A model generated the notes under the pieces. That model worked only from the letters and a program-made list of their open reading frames with translations. It was not told the origin of the DNA and did not search any database. From assembly GCA_021154515.1 (NCBI GenBank), contig JAJKIL010000141.1, positions 1 to 12,006 of the forward strand: 12,006 nt of DNA, given 5' to 3'. The first letter of the stretch is position 1. Every line of letters begins with the position of its first letter. Shown in pieces: positions 6,099-12,006 of the stretch. This DNA is from Niastella sp. GTDB taxonomy: Bacteria > Bacteroidota > Bacteroidia > Chitinophagales > Chitinophagaceae. The position numbers and the translations under genes are program-made.

Positions 6099-6996
6099 TT
6101 AAAACCAATTTACCCTTCTCTTTCAATTCATCATACAAATGTTGAATAAGTCCGTCTGCCAACCCTATTTTAGGCACATATATTTCTTCAATACCGGCCC
6201 AGCGCATCACATTCACGTAAATGAACAGGGCAGGTACGATCACATCGGCGCGGTCTTCGCGCAATTTGTAAATGCGCATTCTGTCGGCAACGGAAAAACT
6301 GCTGAACTCCTTGTAATAATCCTTCAACAGTTGCACAGGTAGGGATTTGCCTTCTTTTCGTTTGGAAAGGGAAAATATTTTATTGATATTACCGCCACTG
6401 CCAATGGCCACCAGATCATGATAGGGCTTGGTTTCGCGTTTCACAAAATCCTTCATTTCACTCCACAAAAAATCGTCAACCTGGTTTTTCAGCAGCCGGA
6501 TGGTGCCAATATTAAATGAACGTTTGAAAATAAGCCGGCTATTGGCAAAAAACATCAGTTCAGTGCTGCCGCCGCCCACATCTATATATAAGTAGGTGTG
6601 GTTTTTATCGAGGTTCTCTGCAATGTGATTTTCATAAATGAGCGAGGCTTCTGCATCGCCGGTGATCACTTCAATAGGAATGCCTGTTTCCTTTTTAACT
6701 CGTTCCAGAATCTCTATGGCGTTGGAAGCATCGCGCATGGCAGAAGTAGCGGCCGCCTTGCAATATTCAACCCCGTATGCATCCATTAACAGTTTATAGG
6801 CCTTGATGGTGTTCAGGATCATATCTTCCTTTTCCTTTGAGATCGCTTCTTTCTCAAATACATCAAATCCCAACCGCAAAGGCACCCTTACCAGGTTCAC
6901 CTTTTGAAATTGAGGTCTTCTGTTATTGGAAATAATAACATCCGAGATCAGCAATCGTGCCGCATTACTACCGATATCTATGGCCGCCAGTTTCAT
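6091..6996 (-). CDS. ppx: Short Ppx/GppA-family phosphatase (exopolyphosphatase-like)
   Basis: A 301-residue protein of the ASKHA-fold Ppx/GppA family, which removes phosphate from polyphosphate or from pppGpp. Phosphate-binding signatures are present: AIDIGSNAARLLI (residues 5-17), ATSAMRDA (83-90), YIDVGGGSTELMFF (137-150) and AIGSGGNINKIF (about 197-208). It has only the two-domain core and lacks the C-terminal HD-like region of the about 510-residue E. coli Ppx, as in other short bacterial forms. The usual G-x-E-E-A motif reads GDAEA at 113-117, so one of two acidic residues is Ala. It starts 8 bases after the ppk1 stop and must be co-transcribed, which favours a role in polyphosphate turnover over pppGpp hydrolysis (inference). 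Its last codons and TAG stop lie inside a repeat array. Confidence 0.88.
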   Translation of the reverse strand: MKLAAIDIGSNAARLLISDVIISNNRRPQFQKVNLVRVPLRLGFDVFEKEAISKEKEDMILNTIKAYKLLMDAYGVEYCKAAATSAMRDASNAIEILERVKKETGIPIEVITGDAEASLIYENHIAENLDKNHTYLYIDVGGGSTELMFFANSRLIFKRSFNIGTIRLLKNQVDDFLWSEMKDFVKRETKPYHDLVAIGSGGNINKIFSLSKRKEGKSLPVQLLKDYYKEFSSFSVADRMRIYKLREDRADVIVPALFIYVNVMRWAGIEEIYVPKIGLADGLIQHLYDELKEKGKLVLSS

Positions 6997-7004
6997 GTGT
7001 CGTT

Positions 7005-9170
7005 TTATACCGCCGATTTTTCATCCACTGCTACTATTTCTGAAACCTCAGGATTGGATGAATCAGGTATTCCATTGCTTTTTTGATGTAAGTAATTATA
7101 TATCTCCAACTGTGACCGCACTTTCTTGATCTTTCGGTCCCGCGCATACCGGTTACTTAATTCGTTGTCCAAAATTCTGGCTTTTACATTATCACTAAGT
7201 TGTATTTCCAGGATATTTTTCAACACTTTCTTAATATTCTCATCAAAGATAGGGCAGGTAGCCTCAACACGGTGATCAAGATTGCGAACCATCCAGTCGG
7301 CACTCGAAATATATGCCTTTTCACTACCATTATTATGAAAAATAAATACCCGGGCATGTTCAAGGTACTCGTCGATTATACTAAGAGCCCTTACGGGTTT
7401 TACGAATTTGGTGTTTTCTGAAAACATACAAAAGATCCCCCTGATGATGAGTTGCAATTCAACACCCGAGCGGGCAGCCTCATACAGTTTTTCAATAAGG
7501 ACTTCATCGCTCAGCGAATTCATTTTTAAAATAATGCCGGCGGGTTTTCCTTCTTTGGCATTTTTTATTTCGCGGGCAATCAACTTCAGCAATTCTTTGC
7601 GCAGATCGACAGGGCAGGGGATAATGGTTTTGCATGCCTTCAGAAAATGCATGCCTTCCTTGGGTTTCTCCAGGAAGTTAAAAATGCGGTTCACATCGGC
7701 CATAATATGCCGGTCGCTCGTCAGCAAACAATGGTCACCATAAAAATTGGCCGTCTTCTCATTCAGGTTACCGGTGCTGATAAAACCGTAGTGAATGGTA
7801 TGGTTAAGCACCCGCTTTTTAATCAAACAGACTTTGGCGTGTACCTTCATGTCAGGAATACCGATCAGCACTTTTACGCCTTCTTCCTCCAGGCGAATTT
7901 TCCAGTCCAGGTTGTTTTCCTCATCAAACCGGGCCCGCAGTTCCAGCATTACCGTTACCTGTTTGCCATTACGCACCGCATTGATAAGGGCGTTTACCAC
8001 TTTTGAATTGGGGGCCAGCCGGTAGGCGGTTATTTTAATAGCCGTAACATCGGGGTCAATGGCCGCTTCACGCAGCAGTTCAATAACCGGGTTGAAGGAG
8101 TGGTAGGGGAAGTTTAACATGATGTCGGTATACAACACCACATCCGTTACCCGGTTCGTGCTTTTCAGCATGGGATGCATAAAAGGCTTTTTCCGGTGTC
8201 CCTTCTTTTCAAATACATCCGGAAAATCCATAAAATGCCTGAAGTTATGAATACGGCCGCCGGGGATCAGGCTGTCTTTTCGCGCCAGGTTCAGCTTGCG
8301 GATCAGGTAATCGAGCAAACCGGCATCCATTTGTTTGTCAAATACAAATCGCACCGGTTTACCCTTGCGCCGGTTGCGCACCCCCTTTTCAATTTTTTGA
8401 ATAAGAGAGGTGGAAATGTCGCTGTCCATATCTATCTCGGCGTCCTTGGTTATTTTAAATACCCACGACTCAAACCGGTCGTACCCGAAGTAAGAGAAAA
8501 TGCTTTTCAGGTTGAACCGGATCACATCTTCCAGTAAGATAATATGATGTTGCCCCTGGGGCGATGGCAATATTTTGAAGCGGCCAATGTTCTTGGCCGG
8601 AATTTCAATGATCGCGTATTTGCGTTTCAGGCTGCCGTCCTTGCGCGATAGCACCACCCCCAGATACAGCGATTTTTCCCGCAGATAAGGGAAATGCGGG
8701 ATACTTTCCACCATCAGCGGAATGGTATTCATGCGCACATCTTCCTCAAAAAAGGTTTGAACAAATTTTTGTTGTTCTTTATTAAGGCCTTTGTCGGAGA
8801 CCAGGAAGATCTTTTCTTTTTCCAGTTCTTTATTTATCCCTTCCCAGATCCGGTTGAACTGGCTTTGCTGGTCCAATACGATCTGTTGAATTTCGTCGAG
8901 GATCTTGTTGGGTGCAATCTCCATGTGCATGTTCTTTTTACCCACTTCGGTCATGCGTTTGAGGGTAGCCACGCGAACCCTGAAAAATTCATCGAGGTTA
9001 TTGGAGAAGATGCCTAAAAATTTGACCCTTTCCCGTAAGGGTACGCTGGGGTCAGCCGCTTCCTGCAATACACGGGCATTAAAAGATAACCAACTAATAT
9101 CCCTGGCTATGGTCTTGCGTTTCATCTGAGTGCTCATATTTGTATTGGCAGAATTCACCCTGTTTTCCAT
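7005..9170 (-). CDS. ppk1: Polyphosphate kinase 1
   Basis: PPK1 reversibly transfers the terminal phosphate of ATP to polyphosphate. The 721-residue frame contains the N domain (RDISWLSFNARVLQEA from residue 23, FSNNLDEFFRVRV at 55-67), the head domain, and the two catalytic domains. In the latter are TAYRLA near 381, ARFDEENN near 413-420, VHAKVCLI with the expected phospho-acceptor His444 (E. coli His435), GFISTGNLNE near 462, and FHNNGSEKAYISSADWM with His612 (E. coli His592). Length is close to the 688 residues of E. coli PPK. ATG at 9170 is the longest start; ATG at residue 12 is an alternative because the first 18 residues look unstructured. The gene leads a two-gene operon with ppx, and a probable promoter and leader hairpin lie upstream. 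Confidence 0.96.
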   Translation of the reverse strand: MENRVNSANTNMSTQMKRKTIARDISWLSFNARVLQEAADPSVPLRERVKFLGIFSNNLDEFFRVRVATLKRMTEVGKKNMHMEIAPNKILDEIQQIVLDQQSQFNRIWEGINKELEKEKIFLVSDKGLNKEQQKFVQTFFEEDVRMNTIPLMVESIPHFPYLREKSLYLGVVLSRKDGSLKRKYAIIEIPAKNIGRFKILPSPQGQHHIILLEDVIRFNLKSIFSYFGYDRFESWVFKITKDAEIDMDSDISTSLIQKIEKGVRNRRKGKPVRFVFDKQMDAGLLDYLIRKLNLARKDSLIPGGRIHNFRHFMDFPDVFEKKGHRKKPFMHPMLKSTNRVTDVVLYTDIMLNFPYHSFNPVIELLREAAIDPDVTAIKITAYRLAPNSKVVNALINAVRNGKQVTVMLELRARFDEENNLDWKIRLEEEGVKVLIGIPDMKVHAKVCLIKKRVLNHTIHYGFISTGNLNEKTANFYGDHCLLTSDRHIMADVNRIFNFLEKPKEGMHFLKACKTIIPCPVDLRKELLKLIAREIKNAKEGKPAGIILKMNSLSDEVLIEKLYEAARSGVELQLIIRGIFCMFSENTKFVKPVRALSIIDEYLEHARVFIFHNNGSEKAYISSADWMVRNLDHRVEATCPIFDENIKKVLKNILEIQLSDNVKARILDNELSNRYARDRKIKKVRSQLEIYNYLHQKSNGIPDSSNPEVSEIVAVDEKSAV

Positions 9171-9215
9171 TTTAAGGTTTAAGAAATAGTTTTCATTTCT
9201 GTGCCCGGATCAGGC

Positions 9216-9237
9216 CTTCATACAATTGGGTATGAAG
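9216..9237 (-). promoter_or_regulatory. Perfect 8-base hairpin at the 5' end of the ppk1 leader
   Basis: CTTCATAC and GTATGAAG pair around a 6-base loop. If transcription begins about 7 bases after the promoter at 9247-9277, this hairpin is at the extreme 5' end of the ppk1-ppx mRNA. It could stabilise the transcript or be a binding site; the roughly 70-base leader shows nothing else. Confidence 0.4.
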
Positions 9238-9246
9238 TTGTTCTGC

Positions 9247-9277
9247 CAAAGGTGAGAAGCCGTAAATTAAAATTAAA
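9247..9277 (-). promoter_or_regulatory. Probable ppk1-ppx promoter
   Basis: On the - strand TTTA (9274-9277), a 19-base gap and CACCTTTG (9247-9254) fit TTTG-N19-TAnnTTTG with two mismatches and exact spacing. It faces leftward into ppk1, giving a leader of about 70 bases. Confidence 0.45.
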
Positions 9278-9576
9278 TTAAGTAATTATTAAATCGTTTC
9301 TGTAAGAATACATTAAAAACATCGGCCATGCATGGGCTCAATATCAAGGCACCAACCCGGTTCCCACCCAATACAACCCCAAAAGAGGAGGGTGGCAGAA
9401 TTTTAAATGCTGAGTTTTGCTGAAGAGAACCGAACTTTGGAGGTATTAATTCATCGACGGAGAGGCCGGAACAGCCAAAAAATGTGAATAACTACCCGTT
9501 TTGAGCTATTTTACACATTTCCAAGCCTATTATATCCACAGATGTTGAAAAGTTGGCAAAAAAAGTTTGGTATTAG
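9278..9576. other. Gene-free core between the ppk1 and rpmB promoters
   Basis: About 300 bases without a credible gene. It holds the structured element at 9320-9475, a second inverted repeat AAATGTG/CACATTT at 9480-9486 and 9514-9520, and two half sites ATCCACA (9534-9540) and TGTGGAT (9579-9585, overlapping the rpmB promoter) that loosely resemble DnaA boxes. Confidence 0.5.
9320..9475. ncRNA. Candidate structured RNA with nested helices, strand undetermined
   Basis: Several helices nest in the right order: CGGCC 9323-9327 with GGCCG 9464-9468 (or GGCTC 9335-9339 with bulged GAGGCC 9462-9467), AATA 9340-9343 with TATT 9444-9447, CCAA 9352-9355 with TTGG 9437-9440, and CGGTTC 9358-9363 with GAACCG 9427-9432. 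Inside, CCACCC 9364-9369 pairs with GGGTGG 9390-9395, immediately followed by a hairpin at 9396-9412 (CAG/CTG). The zero-base junctions between helices are typical of structured RNAs. There is no U-tract on the + strand; TTTTT follows the outer helix on the - strand. A 6S-like or other regulatory RNA is conceivable, but no family signature for SRP, tmRNA or RNase P was found. Confidence 0.35.
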
Positions 9577-9607
9577 TTTGTGGATTGCCTAGATTTTCCG
9601 ACCTTCG
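9577..9607 (+). promoter_or_regulatory. Probable promoter of the rpmB-rpmG-DUF4295 operon
   Basis: TTTG at 9577-9580 and GACCTTCG at 9600-9607 are separated by exactly 19 bases. The -7 element has two mismatches to TAnnTTTG. The leader to the rpmB ATG at 9630 would be only about 15 bases. Confidence 0.5.
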
Positions 9608-9629
9608 CCGTCCTAAATTTTTATGCGTC

Positions 9630-9866
9630 ATGTCAAGAGTATGTTTGGTGACAGGTAAAGTTCCCGTAACAGGACACAAAGTATCGCATTCCAATATTAA
9701 GAGCAAACGTAGGTTTTTACCGAATTTGCAAACGAAGCGTTTTTACCTGGCCGAGGAAGATAAATGGATCACCCTTAAGTTATCAACTGAAGGTATTCGT
9801 ACTATTAACAAAAGAGGCTTATTGAACGTAGTAAAAGAACTGCGTGCAAGGGGTGAAAAAATCTAA
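9630..9866 (+). CDS. rpmB: 50S ribosomal protein L28 (bL28)
   Basis: A 78-residue basic protein of the large ribosomal subunit. The L28 signature is clear: MSRVCLVTGKVPVTGHKVSH, followed by KSKRRFLPNLQTKRF and a C-terminal IRTINKRGLLNVVKELRARG. The Bacteroidetes form carries a single Cys at residue 5. ATG at 9630 is chosen because the L28 family begins exactly there; the open frame upstream to 9567 runs through the promoter and is not translated in any sensible way. It is the first gene of a ribosomal operon, 23 bases ahead of rpmG. Confidence 0.96.
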   Translation: MSRVCLVTGKVPVTGHKVSHSNIKSKRRFLPNLQTKRFYLAEEDKWITLKLSTEGIRTINKRGLLNVVKELRARGEKI

Positions 9867-9889
9867 TTAACTTTTAAAGCGTTATAACA

Positions 9890-10072
9890 ATGGCAAAGAA
9901 AGGTAACCGTGTTCAGGTAATACTGGAATGTACTGAGCACAAAAATAGCGGACTGCCTGGTACCAGCCGGTATATTTCAAACAAGAACAAAAAGAACACT
10001 CCGGAACGTCTGGAGCTGAAAAAATACAACCCGATCCTGAAAAAGGTAACGGTTCATAAAGAAATTAAGTAA
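9890..10072 (+). CDS. rpmG: 50S ribosomal protein L33 (bL33)
   Basis: A 60-residue basic protein of the large subunit, near the E site. MAKKGNRVQVILECTEHK, SGLPGTSRYISNKNKKNT and LELKKYNPILKKVTVHKEIK match L33 end to end. Only one Cys is left (ECTEHK), so this is the zinc-free C-minus form that lacks the two CxxC pairs. It lies 23 bases after rpmB. The 95 bases that follow, before the DUF4295 gene, contain an inverted repeat array. Confidence 0.95.
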   Translation: MAKKGNRVQVILECTEHKNSGLPGTSRYISNKNKKNTPERLELKKYNPILKKVTVHKEIK

Positions 10073-10076
10073 GGTT

Positions 10077-10160
10077 GACAATTAGCAAATTTGCCGTTGT
10101 GCAATTGCTAAACGCAGCTTGTATTAATTTTGGAATTTGCTAATTATCACAATTTCAAAC
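10077..10160. repeat. Inverted degenerate octamer array between rpmG and the DUF4295 gene
   Basis: Words gacaatta, gcaaattt, gccgttgt and gcaattgc start every 8 bases from 10077. The opposite strand of 10125-10156 reads gaaattgt, gataatta, gcaaattc and caaaatta, also every 8 bases. AATTAGCAAATT at 10080-10091 pairs perfectly with AATTTGCTAATT at 10134-10145, enclosing a 42-base loop. The array lies inside what should be one transcript, so it may adjust expression of the last gene. Confidence 0.6.
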
Positions 10161-10167
10161 TAGAGTC

Positions 10168-10341
10168 ATGGCAAAAGCAGCTTCAAAGAACGCGAAAACC
10201 AAAGATGCTAAAGCAGCCGCTGAAGCAAAGAACTGGACGAAAGTAATTCGTGCTGTACGCAGTGAGAAGACTGGTGCATATACTTTCAAAGAGAATATCG
10301 TACACAAAGACAAGGTTAAGGATTTCTTAGCCGGTAAATAA
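10168..10341 (+). CDS. DUF4295 family small basic protein, probable ribosome-associated
   Basis: A 57-residue gene often missed because of its length. The protein starts MAKAASKNAKTKDAKAAAEA, an Ala/Lys-rich helix, then NWTKVIRAVRSEKTGAYTFK and ENIVHKDKVKDFLAGK. The final 'RSEKTGAYTFKE..V' block is the mark of the Bacteroidetes-specific DUF4295 family, whose gene nearly always sits beside rpmB, rpmG and ftsY. I recall that a protein of this kind was seen on the large subunit of a Flavobacterium ribosome; treat that as recollection. Composition (about 25% Lys, no Cys) fits rRNA binding. It ends in TAA 23 bases before a strong terminator, so it is the last gene of the operon. Confidence 0.9.
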   Translation: MAKAASKNAKTKDAKAAAEAKNWTKVIRAVRSEKTGAYTFKENIVHKDKVKDFLAGK

Positions 10342-10364
10342 TTTGGGTAAGTATGTATCTTATC

Positions 10365-10395
10365 AAAAGCTCCGATATATTGTCGGAGCTTTTTT
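10365..10395 (+). terminator. Intrinsic terminator of the rpmB operon
   Basis: AAAAGCTCCGA and TCGGAGCTTTT form a perfect 11-base stem with a 7-base loop, and the right arm runs into a tract of six T (10390-10395). It separates the ribosomal operon from ftsY. Confidence 0.92.
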
Positions 10396-10443
10396 GCATT
10401 TGTTGAAGTGGTCCGGCTGCAACTGCGGGATTTCTAAATGATG

Positions 10444-10473
10444 ATTGGTTTCACGATTACATCGCTATCTTTA
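10444..10473 (+). promoter_or_regulatory. Probable ftsY promoter
   Basis: ATTG at 10444-10447, an 18-base gap and TATCTTTA at 10466-10473 match the Bacteroidetes pattern with small deviations. The leader to the ATG at 10493 would be short, about 13 bases. Confidence 0.45.
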
Positions 10474-10492
10474 TTCTTTAAAAATCAGGAAA

Positions 10493-11455
10493 ATGAGTTT
10501 TCTCGGGAAGTTGTTTGGCAAAAAAGAAAAGGAATCACTCGATCAGGGGTTACAGAAAACCAAAGAGGGATTTCTATCAAAGATCACCAAAGCCATTGCC
10601 GGTAAAAGTACCGTAGACGAAGAGGTGCTCGATAACCTCGAAGACGCCCTGGTAAGCGCCGATGTGGGTATCGATACCACGGTTAAGATCATTGAACGAA
10701 TAGAACAACGCGTATCGAAAGATAAATACCTCACTTTCAGGGAGTTCAACAAGTTGTTGCAGCAGGAAATTGAAGCCGTGCTGGTGGATGCAACGGAAAA
10801 TAACAGCTACAATTTCAGTTCGCCCCTGCCCGCCAAACCATTCGTAATACTGGTAGTGGGCGTAAACGGGGTAGGCAAAACTACCACTATTGGCAAACTG
10901 GCCTATAACTTTAAAAAAGCCGGCAAATCGGTTTTACTGGGCGCCGCAGATACCTTCCGCGCCGCCGCGGTTGACCAGTTAACCATCTGGAGCGAACGCG
11001 TAGGCGTTCCCATCGTAAAACAGGCCATGGGTTCAGACCCTGCTTCTGTTGCCTTTGATACCGTGCAAAGCGGGTTGGCCAAAGGAGTAGAGGTGATCAT
11101 CATTGACACCGCAGGCCGTTTGCACAACAAGGCCCACCTGATGGATGAACTGGGCAAAATTCGCCGGGTAGTTCAAAAACTGATCCCCGAAGCGCCCCAT
11201 GAAGTAATGCTGGTGCTCGACGGTTCAACCGGACAAAACGCCCTGGAGCAGGCCAAACACTTTACCGCCACCACCGATGTAACGGCCCTTACCATTACCA
11301 AATTAGATGGAACCGCCAAGGGCGGGGTAGTGCTGGCCATCGCCAACCAGTTTAAAATACCGGTGAAGTTTATAGGCGTGGGCGAGAAAATGGAAGACCT
11401 GCTGGTATTTAATAAACATGAATTTGTAGATAGTTTGTTTAAGTTAACGAGTTAA
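10493..11455 (+). CDS. ftsY: Signal recognition particle receptor FtsY
   Basis: A 320-residue SRP-receptor GTPase that docks ribosome-nascent-chain/SRP complexes at the membrane. The NG domain is complete: N-domain four-helix bundle (about residues 15-105), P-loop GVNGVGKTT (123-131), DTFRAAA (153-159), DTAGR (205-209), TKLDGTAKGG (269-278) and the closing GVGEKMEDLLVF (295-306). The acidic A domain of E. coli FtsY is absent; the N terminus MSFLGKLFGKKEK is a short amphipathic, basic membrane-binding segment. ATG at 10493 is chosen because this motif is the normal start; the TTG-initiated frame 16 codons upstream lies within the promoter. The final codons and the TAA stop lie inside a GTTAAC octamer array. 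Confidence 0.96.
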   Translation: MSFLGKLFGKKEKESLDQGLQKTKEGFLSKITKAIAGKSTVDEEVLDNLEDALVSADVGIDTTVKIIERIEQRVSKDKYLTFREFNKLLQQEIEAVLVDATENNSYNFSSPLPAKPFVILVVGVNGVGKTTTIGKLAYNFKKAGKSVLLGAADTFRAAAVDQLTIWSERVGVPIVKQAMGSDPASVAFDTVQSGLAKGVEVIIIDTAGRLHNKAHLMDELGKIRRVVQKLIPEAPHEVMLVLDGSTGQNALEQAKHFTATTDVTALTITKLDGTAKGGVVLAIANQFKIPVKFIGVGEKMEDLLVFNKHEFVDSLFKLTS

Positions 11456-11568
11456 CAAGTTAACCAGGTAGAAGGAGGTTGATAGGGTTGATGGAGTTTA
11501 TAGCGTTGATAGGGGTTTGCCGCGTCGCGGATCTTTGCCCTCTGCCTTCTGCCCTTTGCCTGCACCTT
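11443..11568 (+). repeat. Three consecutive tandem micro-arrays after ftsY (8-, 9- and 7-base periods)
   Basis: First, GTTAACNN starts at 11443, 11451 and 11459, beginning within the last ftsY codons. Second, a 9-base word (consensus GTTGATAGG) starts at 11478, 11487, 11496 and 11505. A CCGCG-T-CGCGG dyad follows at 11520-11530. Third, a 7-base word starts at 11534, 11541, 11548 and 11555 (TTTGCCC, TCTGCCT, TCTGCCC, TTTGCCT), with a degraded fifth copy at 11562. A bidirectional terminator follows. Confidence 0.8.
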
Positions 11569-11573
11569 AAATA

Positions 11574-11612
11574 AATAAAAAAGCCCGGAATTTAAGTCCA
11601 GGCTTTTTTATT
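11574..11612. terminator. Bidirectional terminator between ftsY and the outer-membrane gene
   Basis: AATAAAAAAGCCCGGA at 11574-11589 pairs with TCCAGGCTTTTTTATT at 11597-11612, with one mismatch and a 7-base loop. Each arm carries a run of six A or T, so it works as an A/T-flanked hairpin in either direction. It serves ftsY on the + strand and the outer-membrane gene on the - strand. Confidence 0.9.
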
Positions 11613-11626
11613 TAAATATGTTTCTC

Positions 11627-12006
11627 TTAGAAAGCAAACTTCACCCCTAAACCACCCCAAACGCCCACATAAGCACCGTGGAGCATTTCAATGTAAGGAT
11701 TTACATCAAGGCTCAGGGCAATGGGAGCGTCTTTGATCTTATACTCCAATCCTAATATACCATCAACCCCAAATGAGGCATCGCCATCATGATAGTAATG
11801 GTGGTCATCGCGCCAGTAGCCATCGCTATACCAACCAATATGAGCCCCGGGCCCAACATACCATTTTAAACCCGGGGCGCTATGAATATCACCATGAAAC
11901 TCATATAAGCCGGTAATGCGGAAACCATGGTCCCAGAAGTTTACAAGGCCTTCCAATGCCGCATCATCTTTAATAAAATGTTTGATAGTTAACGCGCCGG
12001 GCCAGA
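11627..12006 (-). CDS. Outer-membrane beta-barrel-like protein, C-terminal part (5' end outside window)
   Basis: The frame is open through the right edge, so about the last 125 residues are visible. They alternate polar and hydrophobic residues in segments ending with aromatic girdles: FRITGLYEFHGDI, LKWYVGPGAHIGWYSDG, FGVDGILGLEYKI, IALSLDVNPYIEM and GVWGGLGVKFAF. The last residue is Phe, as in many outer-membrane barrel proteins that are recognised by the Bam complex. A His/Asp-rich loop (DDHHYYHDGD, roughly 45 residues after the visible start) may be extracellular. It resembles small Bacteroidetes porin-like proteins of unknown function. A TTG at 11956 is not the real start, because the same frame continues upstream in a similar style. 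Confidence 0.75.
   Translation of the reverse strand, partial: WPGALTIKHFIKDDAALEGLVNFWDHGFRITGLYEFHGDIHSAPGLKWYVGPGAHIGWYSDGYWRDDHHYYHDGDASFGVDGILGLEYKIKDAPIALSLDVNPYIEMLHGAYVGVWGGLGVKFAF

Noticed and set aside
9276..9491. 72-codon open frame on the - strand between ppk1 and rpmB
   Set aside because: No usable start codon ahead of most of the frame; the only ATG lies near its end. The overlap with nested helices points to RNA rather than protein.
9532..9587. Pair of DnaA-box-like sites (ATATCCACA and TGTGGATTG)
   Set aside because: One and two mismatches to the consensus, only two copies, and no dnaA, dnaN or origin features nearby.
1..12006. CRISPR array, insertion sequence, tRNA or prophage genes
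   Set aside because: No spacer-repeat pattern of CRISPR size, no transposase or integrase, no cloverleaf sequence and no terminal inverted repeats with target duplications were found. The tandem words are too short for CRISPR repeats.

Overview
This looks like a chromosomal segment from a Bacteroidetes bacterium, most likely a member of the Chitinophagaceae (inference). The signs are the gene order rpmB - rpmG - DUF4295 - ftsY, several matches to the Bacteroidetes promoter pattern (TTTG, about 19 bases, TAnnTTTG), near absence of Shine-Dalgarno sequences, and the style of the predicted proteins. No mobile element, CRISPR array, tRNA or rRNA was seen.

Layout. (1) Bases 2-1518, + strand: the 3' end of an RHS-repeat polymorphic toxin whose tip resembles a PD-(D/E)xK nuclease, followed 11 bases later by a probable immunity gene. 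(2) Bases 1608-3275, - strand: a DoxX-like membrane protein, a probable split-barrel (pyridoxamine-phosphate-oxidase-like) protein and a small DUF1330-like protein. (3) Bases 3680-4955, + strand: an LTxxQ/Spy-like exported protein and an unrecognised exported protein, with a possible small RNA and terminator between them. (4) Bases 5008-5829, - strand: panB (pantothenate synthesis), interrupted by one in-frame TAG codon although the distal coding sequence is intact. (5) Bases 6091-9170, - strand: ppk1 and a short Ppx/GppA phosphatase 8 bases apart, a polyphosphate synthesis and turnover operon. (6) Bases 9171-9629: a gene-free divergent region holding a nested-helix element that may be an unannotated structured RNA. 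(7) Bases 9630-11455, + strand: rpmB, rpmG, a DUF4295 gene too short for many gene finders, then ftsY, linking ribosome parts with the SRP receptor. (8) Bases 11627-12006, - strand: the C-terminal part of a probable outer-membrane beta-barrel protein.

The most unusual pattern is architectural. At least five intergenic sites carry short tandem arrays with a 7-, 8- or 9-base period. Each has its own word (GAAGTAA, GTTAACNN, GTTNNTTA, GCAATTNN, GTTGATAGG, TCTGCCT). Four are arranged head-to-head so that they form hairpins. Three touch or overlap a stop codon (panB, ppx, ftsY). They lie mostly at 3' ends of transcription units and usually lack a U-tract.

Other points worth checking are the amber codon in panB, the toxin/immunity pair with an unassigned immunity family, and the possible structured RNA at about 9320-9475.
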